Numbered from the stretch's first letter, positions 7,772 through 16,185 are shown. The stretch: 54,010 nucleotides of DNA from an uncultured Prevotellaceae bacterium (GCA_902800495.1 CADCET010000016.1:1-54010), one strand, 5' to 3'. Program-made: numbers and translations. The notes: generated by a model not told the origin, from the letters alone.

Positions 7772-8752
7772 TTATTTAAACAATGAATACTCTTTCACTT
7801 CCCATGCCAAAGCACTGGCACCGAGGACGTCGCGCTCGTCATCATCGAGCATCGACACCATAATCTTCACCTTGCCCTCAATATTATGGAACACGTGCGA
7901 CTCAAACGACTCTTCAAGAGGGTCTGTCAGCCAATGTCCCAAAGAGGTGAGCTCGCCTGTCAGGATGATGGCCTCAGGGTCGACGATGGAGGCATAGTTG
8001 GCCAACGCCATACCAAGCTTGTCGCCTGCCTCATGGAACACCTTCAGAGCCAGGGCGTCACCCTGTTCACAATAACTGGCGATGGCCTTCGGCGACAAGT
8101 CGCCACCACGCATCAGCGAGGGTTCCTGTGACGATGCAAGCAACTCCTCGGCCGTTTTCTTCATACCACGGGCCGAAGCATACTCCTCAAGACAGCCCCG
8201 ACGGCCACAGCTGCAGAGACGGCCTCCAGGCACCACACACGCATGGCCAAACTCTCCGGCAAAACCACGGGTTCCTAAATGAGGTTTGCCGTTAGTAAAC
8301 AGACAACTACCAATGCCGCCGTGTCCCAACGAGATGACAATGAAGTTACGCATACCATGAGCACCGCCGAAGGTGCGTTCACCCAAAGCCGTACCGTGGA
8401 CATCGTTGGCCAAGGCCACTGCCAGTCCCAAGCGGTCGCGAAGCATGGCAGCCAAAGGGACTATGCCCTTCCACTGAAGGTTGGCTGCATGCTCAATACA
8501 TCCCGTCACGAAGTTGGCACTCGGCGAGCTGATTCCCACCGAGCGGATAGTCTCATAGCCACCGTTCGCCTCAGCCATCATGATAATCTTCTCGCTGAGA
8601 GCAGCCACATACGCGCTCGGTTCATGATAGTCTGTTGTTTCCAGAAAATCGCGCGCAATAATATTGCCCCTGACATCGACAATAGCCAGTTTTGACTGGT
8701 TGACACCCATGTCGATGCCAACGACTCTTGACTTTATATTGACCGTTTCCAT
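7772..8752 (-). CDS. ROK-family sugar kinase (second paralog)
   Basis: This is a 326-residue ROK kinase. VVGIDMGVNQSKLAIVDVRGN holds the DxG phosphate loop, GEFGHACV follows, and CSCGRRGCLEEYASARG is the zinc-binding ROK signature. The chosen start is the ATG at 8752. The longer frame beginning at 8779 would start inside the -7 promoter box. The protein shares most of its sequence with the next gene, including the GGYETIRSVG segment and the KEYSLFK end. The pair may act on different sugars or may be redundant. Cytoplasmic, probably cotranscribed with its paralog and possibly with the men genes. Confidence 0.85.
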   Translation of the reverse strand: METVNIKSRVVGIDMGVNQSKLAIVDVRGNIIARDFLETTDYHEPSAYVAALSEKIIMMAEANGGYETIRSVGISSPSANFVTGCIEHAANLQWKGIVPLAAMLRDRLGLAVALANDVHGTALGERTFGGAHGMRNFIVISLGHGGIGSCLFTNGKPHLGTRGFAGEFGHACVVPGGRLCSCGRRGCLEEYASARGMKKTAEELLASSQEPSLMRGGDLSPKAIASYCEQGDALALKVFHEAGDKLGMALANYASIVDPEAIILTGELTSLGHWLTDPLEESFESHVFHNIEGKVKIMVSMLDDDERDVLGASALAWEVKEYSLFK

Positions 8753-8776
8753 GTTTACATCCCAAAAAGTTTGCAG

Positions 8777-8784
8777 CAAATATA
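8777..8784 (-). promoter_or_regulatory. -7 box for the ROK/men gene run
   Basis: The minus strand reads TATATTTG then CTGC, 25 nt upstream of the ATG at 8752. Confidence 0.55.
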
Positions 8785-8858
8785 GACATTTTTTTTAAAC
8801 GAACCAAACGTTTCACACTTTTTTTTCAATTTACGTGTGCTTATTCAGAAAAATTTAG

Positions 8859-8866
8859 TAATTTTG
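8859..8866 (+). promoter_or_regulatory. -7 box for lysS
   Basis: TAATTTTG followed by CACCATC, 30 nt upstream of the ATG at 8897. This rules out the longer frame starting at 8837. Confidence 0.6.
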
Positions 8867-8896
8867 CACCATCAATTGATACTTTCAGACAGAAAA

Positions 8897-10621
8897 ATGA
8901 ACATTTTAGAACTTAGCGAACAAGAAATTCTGCGACGCCAGTCGCTTGAAGAACTGCGACGGTTAGGCATCGACCCGTACCCCGCAGCAGAGTACACGAC
9001 AAACGCTTTCTCAACAGATATCCTCGCCGACTTCAGTGACGAGGCTCCCGCCCGTGAGGTCAGTATTGCCGGACGAATGATGAGCCGCCGCGTGATGGGC
9101 AAGGCCTCGTTCGTCGAGTTGCAGGACTCGAAGGGACGTATCCAAGTCTATGTCACCCGCGACGACATCTGCCCTGACGAGAACAAGGATTTGTACAACG
9201 TCGTCTTTAAGAAACTTCTTGACATCGGCGACTTTATCGGCATCCGCGGTACGGTGTTCCGTACACAGACAGGCGAGATCAGCGTCCACGCCCATGAGCT
9301 GACACTGCTGTCGAAGTCGCTGAAGCCCCTGCCCATCGTGAAGTACAAGGACGGCGTGGCCTACGACAAGTTCGACGACCCGGAGCTGCGCTACCGCCAG
9401 CGCTATGTCGACCTCGTGGTGAACGACGGCGTGAAGGACACGTTCCTCAAGCGTGCCACCGTTATCCGTACATTAAGAAAAGTGTTGGACGAGGCCGGCT
9501 ATACCGAGGTGGAGACACCTACCCTGCAGATGATTGCCGGCGGTGCCTCTGCGCGTCCGTTCATGACGCACTTCAACGCCCTCGACCAGGATATGTATAT
9601 GCGCATAGCCACCGAACTCTATCTGAAGCGCCTCATCGTGGGCGGCTTCGAGGGTGTCTACGAGATTGGCAAGAACTTCCGTAACGAGGGTATGGACCGC
9701 AACCACAACCCGGAGTTCACCTGTATGGAGCTCTATGTACAGTATAAGGACTACAACTGGATGATGTCGTTCACCGAGAAGCTCTTAGAAACCATCTGCA
9801 TCGCCGTCAACGGCACGGCGGAGCGCGAGATTGACGGTCAGATAGTATCGTTCAAGGCGCCCTACCGCCGTCTGCCTATCCTTGACGCCATCAAGGAGAA
9901 GACGGGTTTCGACTGCGACGGCAAGACGGAGGAGGAGATTCGCCAGTTCTGCCTGAGCAAAGGCATGGAGGTTGACGAGACAATGGGCAAGGGCAAGCTG
10001 ATTGACGAGCTCTTCGGCGAGTTCTGCGAGGGCACGTTCATCCAGCCTACCTTCATCACCGACTATCCCGTGGAGATGTCGCCGCTGACGAAGATGCACC
10101 GTTCGAAGCCCGGACTCACTGAGCGTTTCGAGCTGATGGTCAACGGCAAGGAGCTGGCCAATGCCTACTCTGAGCTGAACGACCCCATAGACCAGGAGGA
10201 GCGCTTCAAGGAGCAGATGCGACTGGCCGACAAGGGCGACGACGAGGCCATGATCATCGACCAGGACTTCCTCCGTGCTTTGCAGTATGGTATGCCGCCG
10301 ACCTCTGGTATCGGTATCGGTATCGACCGTCTCGTCATGCTGATGACGGGCAAGACCTTTATTCAGGAGGTACTGTTCTTCCCGCAGATGAAGCCCGAGA
10401 AGAAGGCGCCGCAGAGCAGCATCCAAGAGTGGGCCGCCATCGGCGTCGCCGAGGATTGGGTCTACGTGCTGCGCAAGGCCGGCTTCAACCTCATCCAGAA
10501 TATCCGCGACGAGAAGCCGCAGGGACTGCAGCAGAAGATTGGCGAGATTGTCAAGAAGTTCAAGCTCGACTTGCAGAAGCCCTCAGTCGACGAGGTACAG
10601 CAGTGGATTGAGAAAGCATAA
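8897..10621 (+). CDS. lysS: Lysyl-tRNA synthetase, class II
   Basis: LysS charges tRNA-Lys with lysine in the cytoplasm. The 574-residue chain has an N-terminal OB-fold anticodon-binding domain (REVSIAGRMMSRRVMGKASFVELQDSKG). The class II core follows: motif 1 around ETPTLQMIAGGASARPF, motif 2 FRNEGMDRNHNPEFTCMELY, and motif 3 GIGIGIDRLVMLM. The C-terminus carries about 65 extra residues (AAIGVAEDWVYVLRKAGF...), a tail I associate with Bacteroidota LysRS. The start at 8897 (MNILELSEQE) is preferred over 8837 because the latter precedes the promoter box. Confidence 0.97.
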   Translation: MNILELSEQEILRRQSLEELRRLGIDPYPAAEYTTNAFSTDILADFSDEAPAREVSIAGRMMSRRVMGKASFVELQDSKGRIQVYVTRDDICPDENKDLYNVVFKKLLDIGDFIGIRGTVFRTQTGEISVHAHELTLLSKSLKPLPIVKYKDGVAYDKFDDPELRYRQRYVDLVVNDGVKDTFLKRATVIRTLRKVLDEAGYTEVETPTLQMIAGGASARPFMTHFNALDQDMYMRIATELYLKRLIVGGFEGVYEIGKNFRNEGMDRNHNPEFTCMELYVQYKDYNWMMSFTEKLLETICIAVNGTAEREIDGQIVSFKAPYRRLPILDAIKEKTGFDCDGKTEEEIRQFCLSKGMEVDETMGKGKLIDELFGEFCEGTFIQPTFITDYPVEMSPLTKMHRSKPGLTERFELMVNGKELANAYSELNDPIDQEERFKEQMRLADKGDDEAMIIDQDFLRALQYGMPPTSGIGIGIDRLVMLMTGKTFIQEVLFFPQMKPEKKAPQSSIQEWAAIGVAEDWVYVLRKAGFNLIQNIRDEKPQGLQQKIGEIVKKFKLDLQKPSVDEVQQWIEKA

Positions 10622-10623
10622 AT

Positions 10624-10654
10624 AGGCCCACCCAAGCTCTCCCGAAGGGAGGGA
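10624..10654. repeat. REP-like hairpin, inverted copy
   Basis: This is the reverse complement of a CCCTCCCTTCGGGAGGGCTTGGGTGGGC-type element, one or two bases diverged. It contains its own CTCCC/GGGAG stem. It pairs with the direct copy at 10717-10747, 62 nt away, and lies just after lysS where it may also act as a terminator or mRNA end. Confidence 0.7.
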
Positions 10655-10679
10655 TGTTCAGATACCAAAACAAAAGAAC

Positions 10680-11735
10680 ATGAACGATAACATCAATTAT
10701 AGTTCAAGTAATCTACACCCCTCCCTTCGGGAGGGCTTGGGTGGGCTTTGCGGTCGTATAGCCATCATTGGCGGAGGGTCGTGGGCAACGGCCATTGCCA
10801 AGATTGTGGTGCAGCACACGCACCACATCGGTTGGTATATGCGCCGCGACGACCAGATAGACGAGTTCCGCCGCATGGGCCACAACCCCCGCTACCTGAC
10901 CAGCGTACACTTCGACACCTCAGAGATACAGTTCGAGAGCGACATCAACCGCATTGCCCAGCAGTACGACACGCTGGTCTTCGTCACCCCGTCGCCCTAC
11001 CTGAAGAACCACCTGAAGAAGCTCAAGACACGCATCAAGGACAAGTTCATCGTCACGGCCATCAAGGGTATCGTGCCCGACGAGAACCTCATCTGCTCGG
11101 AGTATTTCCACCATGTGTTCGACGTTCCCCACGAGAACCTGGCCTGTCTCGGCGGACCGTCGCACGCCGAGGAGGTGGCCCTCGAACGTCTCAGCTACCT
11201 CACCGTCGGCTGTTCCGACATTGAGAAGGCACAGGCGTTTGCCGACGTGCTCAACAGCGACTTCATCAAGACCAAGACCAGCGACGACGTCATCGGCATC
11301 GAGTACTCCTCGGTACTGAAAAACGTCTATGCTATTGCCGCCGGCATCTGCTCCGGCCTGAAATATGGCGACAACTTCCAGGCCGTCCTCATGTCCAATG
11401 CCGTACAGGAGATGGCACGTTTCCTGACCGCCGTCCACCCCATCGACCGTAATCCCTACGACTCCGTCTATCTCGGCGACCTGTTGGTGACAGGCTACTC
11501 CAACTTCTCGCGCAACCGCACCTTCGGCACGATGATTGGCAAGGGCTACTCCGTGAAGTCGGCACAGATAGAGATGGAGATGATTGCCGAGGGATTCTTC
11601 GGCACGAAGTGCATGAAGGAGATCAACCGCCACTGGCACGTCAACATGCCTATCCTCGATGCCGTATATAATATATTGTACGAGCGTATCAGCCCACAGA
11701 TAGAAATCAAGCTCCTCACCGACTCTTTCCGCTGA
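10680..11735 (+). CDS. gpsA: Glycerol-3-phosphate dehydrogenase (NAD(P)+)
   Basis: GpsA reduces dihydroxyacetone phosphate to sn-glycerol-3-phosphate, the backbone of phospholipids. The 351-residue protein shows the Rossmann motif IAIIGGGSWATAIAK (about 28-42), FVTPSPYLKNHL, the AIKGIV segment, the CLGGPSHAEEVA motif with conserved Pro-Ser, and the GIEYSSVLKNVYAIAAGI helix with the catalytic Lys. The first 25 or so residues are not normal GpsA. They include HPSLREGLGGLCG, encoded by a REP-like element at 10717-10747. Translation therefore either starts at 10680 with an element-derived N-terminus or at an unrecognised internal site. Confidence 0.93.
   Translation: MNDNINYSSSNLHPSLREGLGGLCGRIAIIGGGSWATAIAKIVVQHTHHIGWYMRRDDQIDEFRRMGHNPRYLTSVHFDTSEIQFESDINRIAQQYDTLVFVTPSPYLKNHLKKLKTRIKDKFIVTAIKGIVPDENLICSEYFHHVFDVPHENLACLGGPSHAEEVALERLSYLTVGCSDIEKAQAFADVLNSDFIKTKTSDDVIGIEYSSVLKNVYAIAAGICSGLKYGDNFQAVLMSNAVQEMARFLTAVHPIDRNPYDSVYLGDLLVTGYSNFSRNRTFGTMIGKGYSVKSAQIEMEMIAEGFFGTKCMKEINRHWHVNMPILDAVYNILYERISPQIEIKLLTDSFR
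10717..10747. repeat. REP-like hairpin, direct copy inside gpsA
   Basis: CCCTCCCTTCGGGAGGG is a perfect 6-bp stem with a CTTCG-type loop, followed by CTTGGGTGGGC. It lies in frame and encodes HPSLREGLGG at the gpsA N-terminus. The inverted copy lies at 10624-10654. Confidence 0.75.
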
Positions 11736-11833
11736 TTTCTGCCTTTTTCGGACAGTTTTTGTAGCTCTTTTCCTTTTTTGTCTCTTTTTGGATTCTTTGT
11801 CCGAACCTCTTTCAAAGGTTTCAGACAGAAAAG

Positions 11834-11864
11834 TTGTGGCGTCACGGAAATCGCAATACCTTTG
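11834..11864 (+). promoter_or_regulatory. Promoter for the secreted protein at 11912
   Basis: TTG at 11834-11836, then 20 nt, then TACCTTTG at 11857-11864 followed by CACCG. A good phylum consensus match. Confidence 0.65.
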
Positions 11865-11911
11865 CACCGTCAAACGACAAACAAGAGTGTAAATTAAATA
11901 AAAAATAGAAT

Positions 11912-12625
11912 ATGAAAAAGAATGTTTTTGTTTCAGTGTTATTCTGCTGCCTGTCACTCATGGCTCAGGCACAAGTTGCAAAGTATTGCATGACCTACGC
12001 CGACTTCGTTGCCGACAAATGGACACCGGTTGACTCGCTGACCGAGGGCCGTAGCCAACAGGCCGTCCAGATGAAATTTGCGGACAACGAGGTGAAGTTC
12101 AAGACAGGCGACAAGGAAGCCGACAAGATTCTCAAGAAGGATGTCTTCGCCGTCGACTACGGTGGCCACCTCTATGTCAACTGCCGCAACCTGCGCAACA
12201 ATGACATCCCTCTCGACATCAGCGGCTACACTCAGGCGGTGCGCTACGACAAGAACAAGCTGTGCGTGATGACCTATAAAATCAATGACGCTGCTTTCCT
12301 GCTGGGATTCGGTGCCGACGTTGCCAGTTTCTTTGTCAGCACGCCCGTGAGACTCGGACTGAATGCCGGTTCTACAGCACTCTGGATTTGCAGAGACCAC
12401 CTGAACAGCTACGTGTGCTACCTCATTGACAGCGATACCGACTCCAAAGGCAGGACCCCCGTCACCCGAATCAATGACAAGTTCATGGAGCAGTTACTGA
12501 CCGACGATACGGCTATACTGGCAAAATACAACGCCATCAGCAGCAAGAAGCAACGCCAGTCGGCTTCCAACGTGCTACCTATTCTGATGGAAAAGGGACT
12601 CGTGGCCTCAAACGCCATCAACTGA
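11912..12625 (+). CDS. Secreted protein of unknown function
   Basis: This 237-residue protein has a clear signal peptide (MKKNVFVSVLFCCLSLMAQAQ, cleaved near residue 20). The mature region includes MTYADFVADKWTPVDSL, a Lys/Asp-rich stretch (KFKTGDKEADKILKKDVFAVDYGGHLYVNCRNL) and a hydrophobic Gly/Ala/Phe segment (AAFLLGFGADVASFFVSTPVRLGLNAG). That last segment could be membrane-associated. I recognise no catalytic motif. The gene has its own promoter (11834-11864) and a strong terminator (12649-12686), so it is a single-gene unit between gpsA and pgi. Confidence 0.7.
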   Translation: MKKNVFVSVLFCCLSLMAQAQVAKYCMTYADFVADKWTPVDSLTEGRSQQAVQMKFADNEVKFKTGDKEADKILKKDVFAVDYGGHLYVNCRNLRNNDIPLDISGYTQAVRYDKNKLCVMTYKINDAAFLLGFGADVASFFVSTPVRLGLNAGSTALWICRDHLNSYVCYLIDSDTDSKGRTPVTRINDKFMEQLLTDDTAILAKYNAISSKKQRQSASNVLPILMEKGLVASNAIN

Positions 12626-12648
12626 CGGCTTCATCACATTCAATGCAA

Positions 12649-12686
12649 AAATAAAGTCGAAATCCTTTGTGGTTTCGACTTTATTT
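12649..12686 (+). terminator. Rho-independent terminator, 14-bp perfect stem
   Basis: The arms 12649-12662 and 12673-12686 (TTTCGACTTTATTT) are perfect reverse complements with a 10-nt loop. They end the secreted-protein transcript. The loop holds the TTTG that serves as the -33 element of the pgi promoter. Confidence 0.8.
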
Positions 12687-12696
12687 CGTAAATTTG
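12666..12696 (+). promoter_or_regulatory. pgi promoter, nested in a terminator
   Basis: TTTG at 12666-12669 lies 19 nt before TAAATTTG at 12689-12696. The -33 element is in the loop of the upstream terminator hairpin. Confidence 0.6.
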
Positions 12697-12743
12697 CAAA
12701 CCAAAATCAAACTGATTCCTATCAATAACGAAAAACAACGACA

Positions 12744-14099
12744 ATGAAGAACATTAGTCTTGACATCACGAAGGCCGCTTGTTTCCTCGAAGCAGGTGCC
12801 GTGAAGGCTTTTGAGCCACAGGTAAAGGCCGCTCAGCAGGCTTTGGAAGAGGGTACATGCCCTGGTAACGATTTCTTGGGTTGGCTCCATCTGCCCTCAA
12901 GCATCACCCCGCAGTTCCTCGACGAGGTGCAGGCCGTGGCTGACACACTGCGCTCGAAGTGCGAGGTAGTGGTAGTAGCCGGCATCGGCGGCAGCTATCT
13001 CGGTGCCCGCGCCGTCATCGAAGCATTAGGCAACACCTTCGCCTGGCTTATCCAGGACAAGAAGAACCCCACCATCCTGTTCGCCGGCAATAACATCGGC
13101 GAGGACTATCTCTTTGAGATGACCGAGTACCTGAAGGACAAGAAGTTCGGTGTCATCAATATCTCCAAGTCGGGCACGACAACGGAGACCGCCCTCACCT
13201 TCCGTCTGCTGAAGAAGCAGTGCGAGGCTCAGATGGGCAAGGACGTGGCAAAGGACGTCATCGTAGCCGTCACCGACGCCAAGCGTGGCGCTGCCCGCAC
13301 CTGTGCCGACAAGGAGGGCTACAAGTCGTTCATCATCCCCGACAACGTCGGCGGCCGCTTCTCGGTGCTCACACCGGTAGGTCTGCTGCCCATCGCCTGT
13401 GCCGGCTTCGACATCAAGGCACTGGTGCAGGGTGCTCAGGATATGGAGAAGGCCTGCGGCAAGGACGTGCCCTTCGAGGAGAACCTCGCCGCCCAGTACG
13501 CCGCCGTCCGCAACGGTCTGTATCAGGCAGGCAAGAAGATTGAGATTATGGTGAACTACCAGCCGAAGCTCCACTTCGTCAGCGAGTGGTGGAAGCAGCT
13601 CTACGGCGAGTCTGAAGGTAAAGACAAGAAGGGTATCTTCCCCGCCAGCGTCGACTTCACCACCGACCTGCACTCGATGGGTCAGTGGATTCAGGACGGC
13701 GAGCGCACCATCTTCGAGACGGTCATCTCCATTGAGCAGCCCAACAGCAAGCTGCTGTTCCCCAGCGACGAGGAGAACCTTGACGGTCTGAACTTCCTGG
13801 CCGGCAAGCGCGTCGACGAGGTGAACAAGATGGCTGAACTGGGTACCCGTCTGGCTCATGTCGACGGTGGCGTGCCCAATATCCGCATCAGCGTCCCCGA
13901 ACTGAACGCCTACTACATCGGCCAGCTCATCTACTTCTTCGAGATTGCCTGCGGCATCAGCGGCAACGTGCTCGGTGTGAACCCGTTCAACCAGCCCGGC
14001 GTCGAGGCTTATAAGAAGAATATGTTCGCCCTGCTCAACAAGCCCGGCTACGAGGCAGACTCGAAGGCTATTCAAGAGCGGCTGGCCAAAGAGGCTTAA
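12744..14099 (+). CDS. pgi: Glucose-6-phosphate isomerase
   Basis: Pgi interconverts glucose-6-phosphate and fructose-6-phosphate in glycolysis and gluconeogenesis. The 451-residue length is that of the short bacterial Pgi class. Visible motifs are the sugar-phosphate-binding [16 protein letters not shown] (about 78-93), [12 protein letters not shown] (phosphate loop), [14 protein letters not shown] (the second Pgi signature region) and near the C-terminus [15 protein letters not shown] with the catalytic Lys region. It has its own promoter at 12666-12696 and is followed 9 nt later by the HAD gene, probably in one transcript. Confidence 0.96.
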   Translation: MKNISLDITKAACFLEAGAVKAFEPQVKAAQQALEEGTCPGNDFLGWLHLPSSITPQFLDEVQAVADTLRSKCEVVVVAGIGGSYLGARAVIEALGNTFAWLIQDKKNPTILFAGNNIGEDYLFEMTEYLKDKKFGVINISKSGTTTETALTFRLLKKQCEAQMGKDVAKDVIVAVTDAKRGAARTCADKEGYKSFIIPDNVGGRFSVLTPVGLLPIACAGFDIKALVQGAQDMEKACGKDVPFEENLAAQYAAVRNGLYQAGKKIEIMVNYQPKLHFVSEWWKQLYGESEGKDKKGIFPASVDFTTDLHSMGQWIQDGERTIFETVISIEQPNSKLLFPSDEENLDGLNFLAGKRVDEVNKMAELGTRLAHVDGGVPNIRISVPELNAYYIGQLIYFFEIACGISGNVLGVNPFNQPGVEAYKKNMFALLNKPGYEADSKAIQERLAKEA

Positions 14100-14106
14100 G
14101 CCAGAC

Positions 14107-14173
14107 CTATGAGTCCTATAAGACCTATGAGTCCTATGAGACCTATGAGTCCTATGAGACCTATGAGTCCTAT
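14107..14173. repeat. CCTATGAGTCCTATGAGA repeats at the start of the HAD gene
   Basis: About seven 9-nt units, pairing into an 18-nt period, encode Met-Ser-Pro-Met-Arg-Pro repeats. Each unit carries an in-frame ATG, giving several alternative start codons. Confidence 0.85.
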
Positions 14174-14906
14174 AGCCCATTACTTAAAGAAGCACGGCTT
14201 TGAGCAGTTTGAGCCCAAAGCCGTGCTCTTTGACATGGACGGCGTACTCTACGACTCTATGTCTCGTCATGCCATAGCCTGGCAACGGTCGATGGCGTCG
14301 TTCGGCATACACATGACCGAAGCCGACGCCTATGCCACCGAGGGGGCACGCGGTATCGACACCATCCGCCAGATGGTGCTCTTGCAACGGGGCGAGGAAA
14401 TCACGTTGGAACGGGCACAGGAGATGTACGACGAGAAAACACGGTTGTTTCACGAGATGGGTGTGGCTCCGCTGATGCCTGGCATCACCGGACTGATGGA
14501 GCATATCCACCGGCAAGGACTACAGATAGGCGTCGTCACCGGCAGCGGCCAGCGGCCGCTCATCAACCGGCTGACGAGCGACTTCCGTGGCTTCGTCGAC
14601 GAAGAGCACATCGTGACTGCCTACGACGTCCGTCGCGGCAAGCCTAATCCTGATCCCTATCTGATGGGAATGAAGAAAGCGGGCGTTGAACCCTGGCAGA
14701 CGGTGGTTGTCGAGAACGCACCCTTAGGTGTTGCTGCCGGCGTGGCAGCACAGGCTTTCACCATCGCCGTCAACACCGGTCCACTGCCCGACGAGGCCCT
14801 GACCTCCAAGGGTGCCGACCTGCTCTTTGCCAAGATGACCGACCTGCGCGACGCTTGGTCAAAATGTTCTAAAACCTTTAGTACGCCTAATACGTTCTTC
14901 TTTTAA
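14109..14906 (+). CDS. HAD-family phosphatase (beta-phosphoglucomutase-like)
   Basis: This HAD hydrolase has the motif I nucleophile loop LFDMDGVLYDS (about residues 39-49). Motif II is VVTGSGQ with the conserved Thr/Ser. Motif III is around Lys in RRGKPNPDPYLMGM, and motif IV is VVVENAPLGVAAG with acidic Glu. The C1 cap is helical, as in beta-phosphoglucomutase and sugar-phosphate phosphatases. The first 22 residues are Met-Ser-Pro-Met-Arg-Pro repeats from the block at 14107-14173, so the real start could be any of several ATGs. The natural domain begins about YLKKHGFEQF. Probably a cytoplasmic sugar-phosphate phosphatase, placed behind pgi. Confidence 0.85.
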   Translation: MSPIRPMSPMRPMSPMRPMSPIAHYLKKHGFEQFEPKAVLFDMDGVLYDSMSRHAIAWQRSMASFGIHMTEADAYATEGARGIDTIRQMVLLQRGEEITLERAQEMYDEKTRLFHEMGVAPLMPGITGLMEHIHRQGLQIGVVTGSGQRPLINRLTSDFRGFVDEEHIVTAYDVRRGKPNPDPYLMGMKKAGVEPWQTVVVENAPLGVAAGVAAQAFTIAVNTGPLPDEALTSKGADLLFAKMTDLRDAWSKCSKTFSTPNTFFF

Positions 14907-15345
14907 ATCTAATAGTATCATCACTGCCAGTACGTTTAAGATACAATTCCGAAAGGCTAAGCCATATTATTTGTCTTGACGAAGTATAGCCATGATGACA
15001 AAGGACAAGATAGCGTCCATAAGTATCCTTACCAACTCTTGAGAAATCGAACGTTGAAGGGATTACATCAGATAGATAATAATAATAATTCGTCGTGTCT
15101 GTATGACTAATTCTTGGGGATTGACAGATTGCCGTCATCATACTATCTTTATATATCTCCGTCCTTTTCTCCCTTCCAGTCAAATCCACAGCTTCCCATA
15201 TAGTTCCTTTCAACATACCAATATGATAAGTTGAATCTACAGACTGTATTACTGAATTACCGGCATATTTACTGTTATGAGCACAGGAGCAAAAAAATAG
15301 CGCCAAAACACATATAACCTGTTTGAAAAACTTTCTATAACACAT
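14887..15345 (-). CDS. Small lipoprotein of unknown function
   Basis: This 152-residue protein has a short signal peptide with a lipobox, VLALFFCSC. The start chosen is the ATG at 15345. The longer frame overlaps a separate small ORF and lacks a signal in its first residues. The mature part has YHIGMLKGTIWEAVDLTG and a Tyr-rich stretch (TTNYYYYLSDVIPSTFDF). The gene is visibly richer in A+T than its neighbours, which may reflect transfer. Its 3' end overlaps the HAD gene by 20 bp, tail to tail. I do not recognise the family. Confidence 0.65.
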   Translation of the reverse strand: MCYRKFFKQVICVLALFFCSCAHNSKYAGNSVIQSVDSTYHIGMLKGTIWEAVDLTGREKRTEIYKDSMMTAICQSPRISHTDTTNYYYYLSDVIPSTFDFSRVGKDTYGRYLVLCHHGYTSSRQIIWLSLSELYLKRTGSDDTIRFKRRTY

Positions 15346-15346
15346 C

Positions 15347-15508
15347 TTATTTCTTCCCTTTAATTGCATATGCACTTGAGTTTTGGGGAATATCCCAATA
15401 ACACAAAACTCGATATTTCCCATCAGAAGGGTCTGCATATATATAATAATCACTTTTACCCGACATATAGCCGACAATAAGATCCCAGATTAAGTATCTT
15501 CGATACAT
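15347..15508 (-). CDS. Small ORF (53 codons) upstream of the lipoprotein
   Basis: An ATG at 15508 opens a 53-residue frame (MYRRYLIWDLIVGYMSGKSD... ending AYAIKGKK). It stops one base before the lipoprotein start, so the two look translationally coupled. Codon use is A+T-rich like the lipoprotein gene. It contains many Tyr and Asp residues and no membrane segment. It could be a genuine small protein or the tail of a larger gene lost on the other side of the repeat at 15530-15588. Confidence 0.4.
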   Translation of the reverse strand: MYRRYLIWDLIVGYMSGKSDYYIYADPSDGKYRVLCYWDIPQNSSAYAIKGKK

Positions 15509-15529
15509 ATTCCATAGCAGTTGTCACAC

Positions 15530-15588
15530 AATTAAACGATTCATCGGTTAATCGGTTAACCGTTTAACCGTTTAATCGTTTAATCGAG
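15530..15588. repeat. CGTTTAATCGTTTAATCG repeats
   Basis: Tandem 8-10-nt units of (A/G)TTTAA(T/C)CG(G/T) form an imperfect palindrome. The same family occurs at 34736-34774 and 34868-34902 on both sides of the deacetylase/alaS promoters. Confidence 0.7.
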
Positions 15589-15599
15589 TAACCTATTGA

Positions 15600-16163
15600 T
15601 TAAACATCATCATTATCGGCGTCATGTTCACCAGTGCCGTTAGTGTCAAGCTCTGAGTCGCGTTCCACGCTGACGTTGCCGAAGTTGTCGATCTTTACTT
15701 CCAAAGGAATATACTCATCCGTCTGCGGCAGGCAGACACTGGCGGCAAACTGCAGGAAGTTGCCATCAACCTTGTCGAACACCAGTCCTTCAAGAATGCC
15801 CATCTCGCGGTAGTGGGTGTCGATATGACGTTCGAAATAGGCCTTTGTGAACGTCTTGCTGATGGCCACCGAACCGTCAGCCCGGCGTACGATCACCGCG
15901 ATGCGGTTGTCGACAAAGGTCTGTCCCGTCTCGTCCTTCACCATCGGCAGACTGTCGTTGGCCGTTCGGACGACCTGCACCTTGTAGGCTTTGCCCAACC
16001 ACTGCACATCGCTGGTGGTGTCATAAGGCTGCATACGTATAGGACCCGATGGCTTCGGTGCCTCAACCTTAGGTGCAATAATATCCTGTGTCTGTTTTTT
16101 CTCTTTGCAGGCTGCCAACAGCGTCAGGGCTGCCAACAGTGCCAGTGTCAGTCTCTTATTCAT
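15600..16163 (-). CDS. DUF4738-type lipoprotein
   Basis: This 187-residue lipoprotein has the signal MNKRLTLALLAALTLLAAC with the lipobox Cys at residue 19, followed by KEKKQ. The mature domain (VQWLGKAYKVQVVRTANDSLPMVKDETGQTFVDNRIAVIV and GILEGLVFDKVDG) matches what I remember of DUF4738. It ends in a strongly acidic tail (GEHDADNDDV). The start at 16163 fits both the lipoprotein signal and the -7 box at 16186-16193. The longer frame would start upstream of the promoter. Function unknown. Confidence 0.75.
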   Translation of the reverse strand: MNKRLTLALLAALTLLAACKEKKQTQDIIAPKVEAPKPSGPIRMQPYDTTSDVQWLGKAYKVQVVRTANDSLPMVKDETGQTFVDNRIAVIVRRADGSVAISKTFTKAYFERHIDTHYREMGILEGLVFDKVDGNFLQFAASVCLPQTDEYIPLEVKIDNFGNVSVERDSELDTNGTGEHDADNDDV

Positions 16164-16185
16164 AGTTATTCTGTTAAAACAGCCG

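Noticed and set aside
6781-8752. ROK genes as NagC/XylR-type repressors
   Set aside because: Both proteins begin directly with the ROK phosphate loop and have no N-terminal helix-turn-helix domain.
8753-8779. Longer start for the second ROK gene
   Set aside because: The upstream start codon lies inside the -7 promoter box, and the extra residues do not resemble the paralog's N-terminus.
13026-14180. Long open frame opposite pgi
   Set aside because: It is the shadow of a high-confidence gene and its start falls in the HAD-gene repeats. Val/Leu/Ala-rich translations like this are typical of antisense frames in this composition.
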